From Gandjariella thermophila (GTDB lineage: Bacteria > Actinomycetota > Actinomycetes > Mycobacteriales > Pseudonocardiaceae), in assembly GCF_005405885.1 (NCBI RefSeq), contig NZ_BJFL01000032.1, positions 1 to 59,880 of the forward strand: DNA of 59,880 nucleotides, given 5' to 3'. The notes below the pieces were generated by a model that made no database searches, had not been told where the DNA came from, and worked only from the letters and a program-made list of their open reading frames with translations. Both the position numbers and the translations under genes were made by a program. Below, piece by piece: positions 1 to 9,893 of the stretch (position 1 is the first letter of the stretch; the number at the start of each line of letters is the position of its first letter).

Positions 1-12
1 ACACTGATCAAC

Positions 13-72
13 TGAAGCCCTTGGTTGTGATCTTCCATCTGGCGCAAGAGGAATGATCAACCAAGGGCTTCA
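13..72. repeat. Inverted repeat, 15-bp arms, terminator-like
   Basis: Arms TGAAGCCCTTGGTTG (13-27) and CAACCAAGGGCTTCA (58-72) are perfectly complementary around a 30-nt spacer. It lies beyond the 3' side of the inositol monophosphatase gene at the window edge, so it may be a terminator for a gene to the left of the window. There is no clear U tract. Confidence 0.5.
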
Positions 73-130
73 TCCATGATCACCCGGGGGTCGGGCCGCG
101 CCACCCGGAGGTTAAACAACAAGCTCAGTG

Positions 131-290
131 CCTGTTCCGGAACGCGCGCCGCGATCGCGTCGCCGGGGCGCGACAGGGACATGACTCCGGTTATTCCTGA
201 CGGGGCGCCCCGCCCCCGCGATCTCGGGGCTTCGCCCCAGCGCGTTCCCCTACTCGTCATCGCAGGTCCGTCCAGTTCCGGACCAGGCCG
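131..290 (-). repeat. Dispersed palindromic intergenic repeat, copy A (long form)
   Basis: One end (131-165) contains GCCTGTTCCGGAACGCGCG. The other end (about 236-290) contains GCGTTCCC and a CCAGTTCCGGACCAGGCCGT block ending at the stop codon of the monophosphatase gene (291-293). Both ends match copy D at 24083-24155, while the middle is longer and unrelated. The element sits directly behind the stop codon of a minus-strand gene, as the other copies do, which suggests a 3'-end or terminator role. Confidence 0.6.
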
Positions 291-1124
291 TCAGAGGCCG
301 CCGAAGCCGCATTCGACCAGCGCGGTGCGCAGCTCGGTGGCCACTCCCGGGGCGGCCGCCATCAGGGTGTGCGCGCCGATCCCCTCGGGATCCGTGCCCG
401 GCAGCCGCACCACCGCGCCGGCCTCCTCGGCGATCAGCGCGCCGGCGGCCCAGTCCCACCGGTGCAGGCCCTGCTCCACGTAGCCGTCCAACCATCCGGC
501 GGCGACCGCGCACAGGTCCAGCGAGGCCGCTCCGGCGCGGCGGATGTCGCGCACCCGGAACAGCAGCTCCGCCACCGCGGCGGCCTGCCGCTGCCGGCGG
601 GCCGCCTGGTAACCGAACCCGGTGGCCACCAGGGCCGTCTCCAGGCGGGTCGCGGCGGAGGCGCGCAGCGGCCGGCCGTCCAGCTCGGCGCCGAGTCCCC
701 TGGCCGCCGTCCAGACCCGCCCGCTGGGCGGCTCCACCACCGCGCCGGCCACCGAGACGCCGTCCACCTGCGCCGCCACCGACACCGCGTACCAGGGGAA
801 GCCGTAGAGGAAGTTGACCGTGCCGTCGATCGGGTCGACCACCCAGCACAGGCCGGCGCCGGCGGAGTCGTCCCCGCCACCCTCCTCCTCGCCCAGCACG
901 GGTTCGCCGGGGCGCAGTTCGGCGAGACGGTCGCGGACCAGCCGCTCCGCGGCCCGGTCGGTCTCGGTCACGACGTCCGTCTCGGAGCTCTTGGTGTCGA
1001 CATCGCCCACACCGGTCACTCTGCGGGTGCGGACCAGCTCGGCCGCCTCGGTCGCCACCCGGGCCGAGACGGCCCGCAGATCGCGCAGTTCGGACCCTGA
1101 CAGTTCCGCATGCTCGACTCGCAC
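291..1124 (-). CDS. suhB: Inositol monophosphatase family protein (SuhB-like)
   Basis: A 277-residue Mg-dependent phosphatase of the inositol monophosphatase/fructose-1,6-bisphosphatase superfamily. The metal-site motifs are clear: GEEEGGG, then WVVDPIDGTVNF, then the C-terminal HRWDWAAGALIAEEAG motif that carries the last metal-binding Asp. Actinobacterial members hydrolyse inositol-1-phosphate or related sugar phosphates in the cytosol; which substrate this one uses cannot be read from sequence. I chose GTG 1124; an in-frame GTG at 1142 is an alternative. It is divergent from ppgK, with about 73 bp between the starts. The long open frame upstream of the start runs antisense to ppgK and is not real. 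Confidence 0.88.
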   Translation of the reverse strand: MRVEHAELSGSELRDLRAVSARVATEAAELVRTRRVTGVGDVDTKSSETDVVTETDRAAERLVRDRLAELRPGEPVLGEEEGGGDDSAGAGLCWVVDPIDGTVNFLYGFPWYAVSVAAQVDGVSVAGAVVEPPSGRVWTAARGLGAELDGRPLRASAATRLETALVATGFGYQAARRQRQAAAVAELLFRVRDIRRAGAASLDLCAVAAGWLDGYVEQGLHRWDWAAGALIAEEAGAVVRLPGTDPEGIGAHTLMAAAPGVATELRTALVECGFGGL

Positions 1125-1197
1125 GGGACTATCGGACCACACCGAGCTAGCCTCTCGGCACACCACGGACTGAATCGAGTAGGAAGGGACCACGGGG

Positions 1198-1959
1198 ATG
1201 GGGACTACCCGCGGGTTCGGTGTTGACATCGGCGGGTCCGGTATCAAGGGCGGCCTCGTCGACCTGGAAGCGGGCGTGCTGGTCGGTGAGCGGCTGCGCG
1301 TGCCCACCCCGCAGCCCTCGACGCCCGACGCGGTGGCCGACGCGGTCGCCGAGGTCGTGGAGAAGTTCGGCTGGGACGGCCCGGTCGGCATCACCCTGCC
1401 CTGCGTGATCAAGCAGGGCACCGCGCTCACCGCCGCCAACATCGACACCAAGTGGATCGGCACCGACGCCGCCGCGCTGTTCGCCGCCCGGCTGGGCCGC
1501 CGCCCGGACGACGTCACGATGCTCAACGACGCGGACGCGGCCGGCATGGCGGAGATGCGCTTCGGCTCCGGCGTGGGGCGGGGCGGCGTCGTCGTGCTGC
1601 TGACCTTCGGTACCGGCATCGGCAGCGCGCTGTTCCTGGCCGGAAAGCTGGTGCCGAACACCGAGTTCGGCCATCTGGAGGTGGACGGGAAGGACGCGGA
1701 GAAGCGCGCCGCCGCCTCGGTGAAGGAGGAGAAGGACCTCTCCTGGGAGGAGTGGGCGCAGCGGGTGTCCCGGTACCTGCAGGTGCTGGAGAACCTGATC
1801 TGGCCGGACCTGGTGATCGCCGGCGGCGGGGTCAGCAAGAAGGCCGAGAAGTGGCTGCCGCTGCTCAAGGTACGCACCGAGGTGGTGCCCGCCGCGCTGA
1901 AGAATGACGCGGGCATCGTCGGCGCTGCCGCCGCCGCGGCGGCCGGAATCCCGCAGTGA
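1198..1959 (+). CDS. ppgK: Polyphosphate glucokinase (ROK-family fold)
   Basis: 253 residues, the usual length for actinobacterial PpgK. It phosphorylates glucose to glucose-6-phosphate using inorganic polyphosphate (and commonly ATP) in the cytosol. Visible motifs are the N-terminal phosphate loop GVDIGGSGIKGG, the sugar-site LNDADAAGMAE, and the second phosphate motif LTFGTGIGSAL, followed by the EFGHLEVDGKDAE segment characteristic of PpgK. The start ATG follows an AGGAAGGG ribosome site. It lies just upstream of sigA, an arrangement common in actinobacteria. Confidence 0.95.
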   Translation: MGTTRGFGVDIGGSGIKGGLVDLEAGVLVGERLRVPTPQPSTPDAVADAVAEVVEKFGWDGPVGITLPCVIKQGTALTAANIDTKWIGTDAAALFAARLGRRPDDVTMLNDADAAGMAEMRFGSGVGRGGVVVLLTFGTGIGSALFLAGKLVPNTEFGHLEVDGKDAEKRAAASVKEEKDLSWEEWAQRVSRYLQVLENLIWPDLVIAGGGVSKKAEKWLPLLKVRTEVVPAALKNDAGIVGAAAAAAAGIPQ

Positions 1960-2125
1960 GGCGCCGGGTCCGGTTGCGGTGATCGGCGACGGTCTTTCGC
2001 GCCTGGCCGCCGCGGGCTGGCGAGCGTGCCCTCTTTCGATTCGACGGCCACGCGTCTAGCTGCGGGAACGCCGGCCGTCACGCCATCGCGGCGCGCTCGC
2101 CACAACCGGACCCCGCGCACGTCGT

Positions 2126-2131
2126 TACAAT
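2126..2131 (+). promoter_or_regulatory. Possible -10 element upstream of sigA
   Basis: TACAAT at 2126-2131 lies about 105 nt before the GTG chosen for sigA and resembles a vegetative -10 hexamer. No convincing -35 is visible at the right distance, so this is tentative. Confidence 0.25.
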
Positions 2132-2236
2132 GGAACGGTGCCGCCGGCTCAAGGCCGGCCGGTGCTCCCCCGAACGCTGGCGGCCGAGGTTCGCGCCCTT
2201 CGGCCTGCCGTGATCGACCGTTGCGAAAGGGCGTAC

Positions 2237-3631
<1,395 letters not shown>

Positions 3632-3646
3632 AGCGAACACGCGTCG

Positions 3647-3683
3647 ACGGCCCCCGATCCGCGTCCACCGGGTCGGGGGCCGT
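3647..3683 (+). terminator. Hairpin terminator after sigA
   Basis: ACGGCCCCCGATCC (3647-3660) pairs with GGGTCGGGGGCCGT (3670-3683), with one mismatch and a 9-nt loop, beginning 15 nt after the sigA stop. Flanking GCGAAC/GTTCGC could lengthen the stem. Confidence 0.75.
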
Positions 3684-3842
3684 TCGCGTGCCACCGGCGG
3701 TGGTCGCCGGCCGCCGCGGACCGCGGGAGCGGCCGGAGCGCGGCTCCGGCTGCGGGCCGAACGTCCCTGGGCGAGGCCGGCGGTGCGCCCCTACGGTCGG
3801 TGCAGACGCATCCGGCGTCGCAGCCGCGCGAGGGGGTGGCGC

Positions 3843-4091
3843 ATGGCTACCTTCATGGACGTCCACCACGGCATGGTGGGCATCACCGAGGACGAACTCC
3901 GGCAGGCCCACGAGGCGGACGTCGCCATTCAGGCGGAGGAGGGCGTCACGTTCGTGAACGCGTGGGCGGACCCGGCCACCGGCACCGTGTACTGCCTGTC
4001 CGAGGCGCCCTCGGCCGATGCCGTGCAGCACGTGCACCAGCGCACCGGGCACCCGGCCGACGAGATCCACGAGGTCCCGCTGCAGGTCTGA
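3843..4091 (+). CDS. SCO4226-family nickel-binding protein (DUF4242)
   Basis: 82-residue small protein starting MATFMDVHHGMVGITEDEL after a GAGGGGGTGG ribosome site. The pattern (central VTFVNAWADPATGTVYCLSEAP and C-terminal HVHQRTGHPADEIHEVPLQV) matches the DUF4242/SCO4226 family of ferredoxin-like small proteins, one member of which was shown to bind nickel. His residues are conserved near both ends. The cellular role is unknown. It stands alone between sigA and the DUF7455 gene. Confidence 0.8.
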   Translation: MATFMDVHHGMVGITEDELRQAHEADVAIQAEEGVTFVNAWADPATGTVYCLSEAPSADAVQHVHQRTGHPADEIHEVPLQV

Positions 4092-4424
4092 CCCGCCGGT
4101 CGGGGCATCCGGCCACGAACAGCGACGTTCACCCTGCGCGAACCCCTGTGGGGGCATGGGTGGCCCGGGAGCCGGCGTTATGTACGGTTGAGTGCACGCC
4201 GTCCGGTTCTCTTGTCGGCAACATCACATTCACCCCGGCGTCAGTTGTGCTGCATCCGGGTGTTTCCGGTGTGATGGGCATTGCGGTCGGCATGGGAACA
4301 CTGACGACCGCGCAGGCGTCTGCAAGAGTGGAAGCAGCGAGCACTGCAGACCAGCCAGGCCGCCGTGGTCGCAGCCGGATCGAGGGCACCGGGCCCCGGT
4401 GCCGGGACGGAGGGAGAGACACCC
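4092..4424. other. Intergenic stretch without a recognised gene
   Basis: 333 nt with no frame having convincing codon bias or a ribosome site. It should hold the promoter of the small DUF7455 gene. The segment about 4180-4330 is visibly less G+C-rich than its surroundings, but I cannot name a motif in it. Confidence 0.4.
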
Positions 4425-4604
4425 ATGACGCCCACACTCACCCGCCCCGAACTGACCGCTGCTGACCGCTGCGACCGCTGTGGGGCCGCTGCACGCGTCC
4501 GCGCCATCCTGCCGTCCGGCGGCGAACTGCTGTTCTGCGGGCATCATGCCCGGGAGCACCAGGGCAAGCTCCGTGAGCTAGCAGCCGAGTTGCAGGAAGG
4601 CTGA
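4425..4604 (+). CDS. DUF7455-type small zinc-ribbon-like protein
   Basis: 59 residues: MTPTLTRPELTAADRC, then CDRCGAAARV and LLFCGHHAREH. It therefore has a CxxC plus C-x-H-H arrangement that could bind one zinc ion. ATG follows GGAGGGAGAG. I recognise it as the small actinobacterial family often encoded close to principal sigma factor genes (the mycobacterial Rv2708c near sigB is similar). Function is not known to me. A strong bidirectional hairpin follows. Confidence 0.75.
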   Translation: MTPTLTRPELTAADRCDRCGAAARVRAILPSGGELLFCGHHAREHQGKLRELAAELQEG

Positions 4605-4633
4605 CGGCGCGGAGCAACTCGGATCAAGACATT

Positions 4634-4667
4634 GGCGGGCGGGAACCCGGAAGGGTTCCCGCCCGCC
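4634..4667. terminator. Bidirectional hairpin terminator
   Basis: GGCGGGCGGGAACCC (4634-4648) and GGGTTCCCGCCCGCC (4653-4667) form a perfect 15-bp stem with a GGAA tetraloop. It lies between the convergent DUF7455 gene and the ROK regulator gene, so it can serve both. Confidence 0.85.
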
Positions 4668-4701
4668 GCCGTCCGCGGGTCCGGCCAGCGGTCGGCGGGT
4701 G

Positions 4702-4763
4702 TCCCGGAACGCGGCCTGGCGCGTTCCCGTGCTCGTCACCGCCGGCCAGTCCAGAACCGGCTG
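4702..4763 (-). repeat. Dispersed palindromic intergenic repeat, copy B
   Basis: Contains GGAACGCGGCCTGGCGCGTTCC (an 8-bp stem, 4706-4727), followed by GCTCGTCACCGCCGGCCAGTCC and a GAACCGGCTG end that abuts the stop codon of the ROK gene (4764). The right half matches copies A and D. Confidence 0.5.
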
Positions 4764-5939
4764 TCAGATGGCGCTCAGCACGGGTTCGAAGGCCAGCTCG
4801 GCCGCGCCGATCAGCTTGGCGTCCCGGCCCAGTGGCGAGGTGACCACCCGGGTGCCCCCCACGGCGCGGCTGACCAGGCTGCGTTCCCGTACCGCGTGCC
4901 CGACCCAGTCGACCACCGCGGCGGGCAGCACCGCGAACAGGTCGCCGAGCACCACCAGTTCGGGACCCAGCAGGTTCACCACGTTCACCAGACCGAGGGC
5001 CAGCCACTCGGCGAACTCGCCGAGGCGGCGCATGGCCACCTCCGGATCGGCGGCCAGCTCGCGCAGTTCGGCCACCACCGCACCGCGCGGCGAATCCTCC
5101 GGGATGGCCAGCGCGCGGCACAGCGCGGCCTCCCCCACTTCGGTCTCCCAGCAGCCCCTCGAGCCGCAGTAGCACGGCCGCCCGTCCGGGCGGATGGCCA
5201 TGTGGCCGATCTCCCCGACGTAGCCGCCCGCGCCGCGCAGCGCCGAGCCGCTGGAGATCACTCCGCCGCCGACGCCGACGTCCGCCGACACGTACACCAT
5301 GTCCGCGGCGTCCCTGGCCGCCCCGCGCACGTGCTCGGCGAGCGCGCCGAGTTCGGCGTCGTTGCCCACCTTCACCGGCAGATCGAGCACGGCGGAGAGC
5401 CGTTCGCCGAGCCGCACCCCGGTCCAGTGCAGGTTCGGTGCCTCGTGCACCAGCCCGTCGGACTGGCGCACCACGCCGGGCACGGACACGCCGACGCCGA
5501 CCACGTCGGTGGCCAGTTCCTCGGCGAGCGGCCGGAACGAGTCCGCCACCCGGGTGATGACCTCGGTCGGGTGACTGGCCCCGCGCCGCAGGCTCCAGCT
5601 GCACCGGCCGAGGATCTCCCCGCCGATGCCGACCAGCCCCATGGCCACCTGCTCCACCCGGATGTCCACCGCGAGCACCACGGCGGCGTGCGGCTGGGGC
5701 AGCACGAGCAGCGAGGGCCGGCCCGCGCCGCTGCGCTGCACCGGCAGCCGCTCGGCCACCAGGCCGGCCGCGGCGAGGCCGTCCACCAACGCCTTGATCG
5801 TGCTCCGGTTGAGGCCGAGTTCGGCGGCCAGCGCGGCGCGCGTGCAGGGCCCGGCCACGTGCAGCCGGCGCAGCAGCGCGGTGCGGTTGTGCCTGCGGAC
5901 GTCGTCCGGTCGCGTTCCCGCGGTCGGCGTGCTGGTCAC
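4764..5939 (-). CDS. ROK-family transcriptional repressor, probable regulator of the xylFGH-like operon
   Basis: 391 residues. An N-terminal winged helix-turn-helix (about 15-75; RAALAAELGLNRSTIKALVDGLAAAGL) is followed by a ROK sugar-kinase-like domain with VGVGGGVISSG and the zinc motif CYCGSRGCWE (C-x-C-x4-C). This architecture is that of XylR/NagC-type repressors that bind a sugar ligand and release DNA. The start is GTG 5939 with GGGAGTGAG immediately upstream. It lies directly downstream of the sugar ABC transporter genes on the same strand, separated by a perfect hairpin, so it most likely controls that transporter. Ligand not determinable; xylose or a related pentose is a family-based guess. 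Confidence 0.88.
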   Translation of the reverse strand: MTSTPTAGTRPDDVRRHNRTALLRRLHVAGPCTRAALAAELGLNRSTIKALVDGLAAAGLVAERLPVQRSGAGRPSLLVLPQPHAAVVLAVDIRVEQVAMGLVGIGGEILGRCSWSLRRGASHPTEVITRVADSFRPLAEELATDVVGVGVSVPGVVRQSDGLVHEAPNLHWTGVRLGERLSAVLDLPVKVGNDAELGALAEHVRGAARDAADMVYVSADVGVGGGVISSGSALRGAGGYVGEIGHMAIRPDGRPCYCGSRGCWETEVGEAALCRALAIPEDSPRGAVVAELRELAADPEVAMRRLGEFAEWLALGLVNVVNLLGPELVVLGDLFAVLPAAVVDWVGHAVRERSLVSRAVGGTRVVTSPLGRDAKLIGAAELAFEPVLSAI

Positions 5940-5959
5940 CTCACTCCCTCGGTCTCGGT

Positions 5960-6009
5960 GCCTGTTCCCGAACCCTCCTCACCGTGGGTGCCCCGGTTCG
6001 GGAACAGGC
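5960..6009 (-). terminator. Hairpin terminator / dispersed repeat copy C
   Basis: GCCTGTTCCCGAACC (5960-5974) and GGTTCGGGAACAGGC (5995-6009) form a perfect 15-bp stem with a 20-nt loop, just after the stop of the permease gene. The stem ends are the same as those of repeats A and D. Confidence 0.75.
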
Positions 6010-6024
6010 TCGCGGCTTGTCCAC

Positions 6025-7503
6025 TCACCGGCCGGCCGCCGCCCGCCGCCGGGAGAGCGCGTCCACGCTCGCCGCGAGCAGCAGCACCAGACCGGTCACG
6101 ATGGACACCACCGCGGCGCCCTGGCCGAGCAGGCCGAGACCATTGTTGATGACGGCGATGACGGCGCCACCGATGACCGCGTCCCGCACCCGTGCCTTGC
6201 CACCGAACAGGGACGTTCCGCCGATCACCGCCGCGCCCACGGCGAACAGCAGGGTGTTCCCGTTACCGGCCTGCGGGTCGACCGAGCCGACCTTGGACGA
6301 GTAGATGATCGCACCGATGGCGGCCACCGAGGAGCAGATGACGAACACGCTCATCCGCGCCTTGGCCACATCGATACCGGCCCGGCGGGCGGCCTCCCGG
6401 TTGCCGCCGACCGCGTAGAGGTGCCGGCCGTAGCTGGTGCGGTCCAGCACGAACGTGCCGAGCACCAGCAGCGCGAGCACGATCGGCACCACGTACGGCA
6501 CGCCGCTGATCACCACCGACGGGTTGTGCGAGCGGTTCAATGTGAGCAGGTAGGTGGCCACCGCGCCGAGCACCAGGATCGCTGTGACCTTGGCGAGCAC
6601 CAGACCGGTCGGCGGGGCGACCAGGCCGCGCCGCAGCCGGCTGTAGTGCCGGTTCAGTACCACCGCGAGGTACCCGCCACCGGCGGCCACGAACAGCACC
6701 CAGCTGCCCAGCGTGGACAGGTTGCCGTTGGCCACCGCGAACAGCACGTCGTTGCGCAGGCCGAGGGTGCCGCCCTCGCCGATGAACTGCAGCACCACGC
6801 CGCCCCAGGCGAGGAACAGCGCCAGGGTGACCACGAAGGAGGGAATGCCGACCTTGGCCACCAGGAACCCGGTCAGCGAGCCGATCGCGGCGCCGACACA
6901 CAGCGCGAGCAGCATCTCCAGCCACGGGTTGGCCGGCAGGCCGAGCAGGGAGATGAGGATGGCCACGGCGGCCATGGCGGCGCCGGCCCACATCCTGGCC
7001 ACCACCGCCAGCACCACGGCGAGCAGCAGGCCGGCGATGAACAGGGCGAACACCATGCTGCCCATGCCGCCAAGCAGGTTGCCGTCGCGCACCAGGTGCA
7101 GCGCGAGCACCGCGGCGGTGACACCGGACGCGGTGCCGGCGGACAGGTCGATCTCGCCGAGCAGCAGCACGAACACCAGGCCCATCGCGATCACCGTGGT
7201 GCCCGCCCCCTGGGCGAGCAGGTTGGCGATGTTGCCCAGGGTGAGAAAGTCGCCGGACAGCACGCTGAACACGACGACCAGCGCGAGCAGGCCCAGCACC
7301 GCGGGCAGCGAGCCCAACTCGCCGCCGCGCACGCGGGCCAGGTAGTCGCGGACCGCCTCGCCGCTTGACCGGGAGGTGGTGTCGATGCCGAAGTCGGAGA
7401 TCGCGCCGGACGGCCGGGACGGGCCCGGGGCCTGGCCGGCGCCACGGGCCGCGCGGTCGTCGGGTGGGGTGCCGGTGGCGGTGCCGGCGGGAATGTCGGT
7501 CAT
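6025..7503 (-). CDS. Sugar ABC transporter permease (XylH-like, CUT2)
   Basis: 492 residues, with a Pro/Gly-rich cytosolic N-terminus of about 60 residues and then roughly ten or more hydrophobic segments. It belongs to the BPD_transp_2 (RbsC/XylH) family; the loops GEIDLSAGT near the N-terminal third and GNREAARRAGIDV near the C-terminal third are characteristic. It forms the membrane channel for a periplasmic-binding-protein sugar importer with the ATPase at 7580 and lipoprotein at 8470. At 492 residues it is longer than RbsC and close to XylH size. Start ATG 7503 follows the ATPase gene by 76 nt. Confidence 0.87.
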   Translation of the reverse strand: MTDIPAGTATGTPPDDRAARGAGQAPGPSRPSGAISDFGIDTTSRSSGEAVRDYLARVRGGELGSLPAVLGLLALVVVFSVLSGDFLTLGNIANLLAQGAGTTVIAMGLVFVLLLGEIDLSAGTASGVTAAVLALHLVRDGNLLGGMGSMVFALFIAGLLLAVVLAVVARMWAGAAMAAVAILISLLGLPANPWLEMLLALCVGAAIGSLTGFLVAKVGIPSFVVTLALFLAWGGVVLQFIGEGGTLGLRNDVLFAVANGNLSTLGSWVLFVAAGGGYLAVVLNRHYSRLRRGLVAPPTGLVLAKVTAILVLGAVATYLLTLNRSHNPSVVISGVPYVVPIVLALLVLGTFVLDRTSYGRHLYAVGGNREAARRAGIDVAKARMSVFVICSSVAAIGAIIYSSKVGSVDPQAGNGNTLLFAVGAAVIGGTSLFGGKARVRDAVIGGAVIAVINNGLGLLGQGAAVVSIVTGLVLLLAASVDALSRRRAAAGR

Positions 7504-7579
7504 GCTCTCGTCCTCGCGGAGAAGCGGTCCTCGGCGCGGGTCGCGCGCCGGTCCGAAGTAGACAATGAAGGGGCGGTCA

Positions 7580-8353
7580 TCAAACGGTGGCAGCTTCCGG
7601 TCGGGCCATGCCGAGGTCGCCGGAGCGTCCGGCGGTGATCAGCTCGACCACCTGGCTGTGGGTGACCTCCTTGGCCGGCAGTTCGGCGACCATGCGGCCC
7701 AGGTACAGCGTGGCGATCCGGTCGGCCACCTCGAAGACGTCGGCCATGTTGTGGCTGATCAGCACGACGCCGAGGCCCTGCTCGGCGAGCCGGCGGACCA
7801 GGTCGAGCACCTGGCGGGTCTGCGCCACGCCGAGCGCCGCGGTCGGCTCGTCCAGCAGCACGACCCGGCTCTCCCAGAGCACCGCCTTGGCGATCGCCAC
7901 GGTCTGCCGCTGCCCACCGGACAGCGCCGACACCAGGGTGCGTACCGACTTCACCGTGCGCACCGACAGCGAGGCCAGCGTCTGCCTGGCCTTGCGCTCC
8001 ATCTCGGCCTCGTCCAGCAGCCCGCCCCGCAGTTGCTCCCGGCCGAGGAACATGTTCTGCACGATGTCGAGGTTGTCGCACAGGGCGAGGTCCTGGTAAA
8101 CGACCTCGATGCCGAGCGCGGCGGCCTCGCGCGGGCCGTGTACGTGGACCGGGCTGCCGGCGAACCGCACCTCGCCGGAGTCCATCGAATGAATGCCGGC
8201 GATGCACTTCACCAGCGTCGACTTGCCGGCACCGTTGTCACCGACCAGTGCGGTGACCTCGCCGGCCCGCACCGTGAAGTCCACGTCGTGCAGCACATGC
8301 ACCGGACCGAAGCTCTTGTTCACGCCACGCAGTTCGAGGATCGGCTCGCCCAC
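7580..8353 (-). CDS. Sugar ABC transporter ATP-binding protein, single ABC domain
   Basis: 257 residues with one ABC domain: Walker A GDNGAGKST (38-46), Q-loop VVYQDLAL, signature LSGGQ (144-148), Walker B VVLLDEP (164-170) and the switch His in LISHNMADV. CUT2 ATPases such as XylG usually have two ABC domains in about 500 residues; this is a one-domain version that would act as a homodimer, a form common in actinobacterial XylFGH-like systems. Start GTG 8353 follows GGAGGGAGAT. It is the second gene of the transporter operon. Confidence 0.88.
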   Translation of the reverse strand: MGEPILELRGVNKSFGPVHVLHDVDFTVRAGEVTALVGDNGAGKSTLVKCIAGIHSMDSGEVRFAGSPVHVHGPREAAALGIEVVYQDLALCDNLDIVQNMFLGREQLRGGLLDEAEMERKARQTLASLSVRTVKSVRTLVSALSGGQRQTVAIAKAVLWESRVVLLDEPTAALGVAQTRQVLDLVRRLAEQGLGVVLISHNMADVFEVADRIATLYLGRMVAELPAKEVTHSQVVELITAGRSGDLGMARPEAATV

Positions 8354-8402
8354 GGGACATCTCCCTCCTTCGTTCGCGAGTCGCGCCCTGACACGGTGGA
8401 AA

Positions 8403-8446
8403 CCGCGGCGGGGCTCTCGTCGACGCTGACGAAAACCCCACCGCGG
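8403..8446 (-). terminator. Intercistronic hairpin between binding-protein and ATPase genes
   Basis: CCGCGGCGGGG (8403-8413) pairs with CCCCACCGCGG (8436-8446) with one mismatch, and inner TCGTC/GACGA bases can extend it. It lies in the 116-nt gap after the binding-protein gene. Such hairpins commonly stabilise upstream mRNA or attenuate downstream genes so that the binding protein is made in excess. Confidence 0.55.
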
Positions 8447-8469
8447 CAGACCATCGGCGGGCGCCGGGA

Positions 8470-9606
8470 TCAGCTGGCCGGAATGCCGGCGGCCTGGCAG
8501 AGCTGCGCCACGTCACCGGAGCACACGTCGCTGGCCTTGACCTCGCCGGAGTCGATCACCTGCTTGACATCCTGCTTCTTGATCATGATCGGGTCGAGCA
8601 GCACCGACTTGACATCGCGGTTGCCCTGCGGGTCGTGCGAGCTGGCCTTGGCCACCTGGTCGGCGGCGGACCTGTCACCCTTGGCCAGCGCGATCGCGAT
8701 CTTGGCCGCGGCCTCGGCCTCCTGCTTGATCGGCTTGAACACGTTCACGCACTGGTCGCCGCGCAGCAGCGCCTTCAGCCCGTCCACGGTGGCGTCCTGG
8801 CCGGTCACCGGCACCTTGCCGTTCAGCCCGTTCTTCTGCAGCACGGTGATCACCGCGAGGGACAGGCCGTCGTTGGCCGCGACCACACCGTCCACCTTGC
8901 CGCCGTTGGAGGTCAGGATCTGCTCGAAGAGCTGGCCGCCCTTCTGGTTGTCCCACTGGTCCACCGGCTGGCTCTGCACCAGCTTGTAGTCGCCGGAGTC
9001 GTACTTCGGCTTGAGCACCTGCTCCTGGCCCTGGTGGAACAGCGTGGCGTTGTTGTCGGTGGGCGAGCCCTCGATCTCGATGATGTTCGCGCCCTTCGGG
9101 GCGTTCTTCGCGCTCAGGCAGTCCACCAGGCCCTGGCCCTGCAGGTGGCCGACCTTGACGTTGTCGAAGGACACGTAGTAGTCGGCGGTGCCGCCCAGGG
9201 TCAGGCGGTCATAGTCGATCGTGGGAATGCCGGCGGCCTGTGCCTTCTTCTCCACCGCGGCGCCGCCCTCGGAGCTGAGGTTGACGATCATCAGCACCTT
9301 GACGCCCCGCTGGATCATGCCGTCCGCCAGGGTGGCGAACTTCTGCGGGTCGCCCTGGGCGTTCTGGATGTCCGCATCCACACCGGCGGCCTGCATCGCC
9401 TGCTGCAGCAGCGGCTTGTCGAAGCTCTCCCACCGGGCCGACGACTTGGTGTCCGGCAGGATCACGCCGACCTTCGGGCCACCACCGGCCGAGGCACCGT
9501 TCGAACTGCCGCCCGCGGCGCCGCCGCCGCTGTTGTTGCCGCACGCCGCGAGGGCCAGCACCGTGCCCGCACCCGCTGCGACGAGGGCGAGGGTCTTCCT
9601 GCGCAT
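8470..9606 (-). CDS. Sugar-binding lipoprotein of ABC transporter (XylF-like)
   Basis: 378 residues with a lipoprotein signal peptide (MRRKTLALVAAG..., lipobox LAAC, Cys about residue 22), a Gly/Ser/Asn-rich linker and a type I periplasmic binding fold. KVGVILPDTKSSARWESFD, NAQGDPQKF, MIVNLSSEGG, ANDGLSLAVI and VTGQDAT are typical of XylF/ChvE-type sugar receptors. It would be anchored outside the membrane and deliver an aldose to the permease. It is the first gene of the operon; a palindrome 67 nt upstream is a likely operator. Confidence 0.9.
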   Translation of the reverse strand: MRRKTLALVAAGAGTVLALAACGNNSGGGAAGGSSNGASAGGGPKVGVILPDTKSSARWESFDKPLLQQAMQAAGVDADIQNAQGDPQKFATLADGMIQRGVKVLMIVNLSSEGGAAVEKKAQAAGIPTIDYDRLTLGGTADYYVSFDNVKVGHLQGQGLVDCLSAKNAPKGANIIEIEGSPTDNNATLFHQGQEQVLKPKYDSGDYKLVQSQPVDQWDNQKGGQLFEQILTSNGGKVDGVVAANDGLSLAVITVLQKNGLNGKVPVTGQDATVDGLKALLRGDQCVNVFKPIKQEAEAAAKIAIALAKGDRSAADQVAKASSHDPQGNRDVKSVLLDPIMIKKQDVKQVIDSGEVKASDVCSGDVAQLCQAAGIPAS

Positions 9607-9672
9607 CCGCGTCCCCTTCTGGTGAACTCCCCGGCTCGCGGTGGACCGCCGTGGTCTGCGTCACCGGGAAAT

Positions 9673-9687
9673 GTTGTGCGCCACAAC
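9673..9687. promoter_or_regulatory. Candidate ROK repressor operator upstream of the xylF-like gene
   Basis: GTTGTG-CGC-CACAAC is a perfect 6-bp inverted repeat with a 3-nt centre, 67 nt upstream of the binding-protein start. It lies in the only intergenic region preceding the operon, and a ROK repressor gene ends the same cluster. The assignment to that repressor is inference. Confidence 0.5.
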
Positions 9688-9893
9688 TTAAGTCGACGGC
9701 AAGGTCATGAATAGCCGACTGAATCGGTACAGGACCGCCTCTTACGACACAATGCGGCAACGGACCGGTAACCAGCCGAGACCGGACATCCCCGGCTACT
9801 CCGAACAGCCGCACACCGCTCGAGCGCCTCGACGGCGCCCCGGACCCCGGCGGCCCGCGTTCCGGCTGGTGAGCGCGGGGGTGGCGGGCGGGA

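Noticed and set aside
7580-8353. Truncation of a two-domain XylG ATPase
   Set aside because: The single ABC domain is complete with proper start and stop and no second-domain remains; one-domain CUT2 ATPases are common in actinobacteria.
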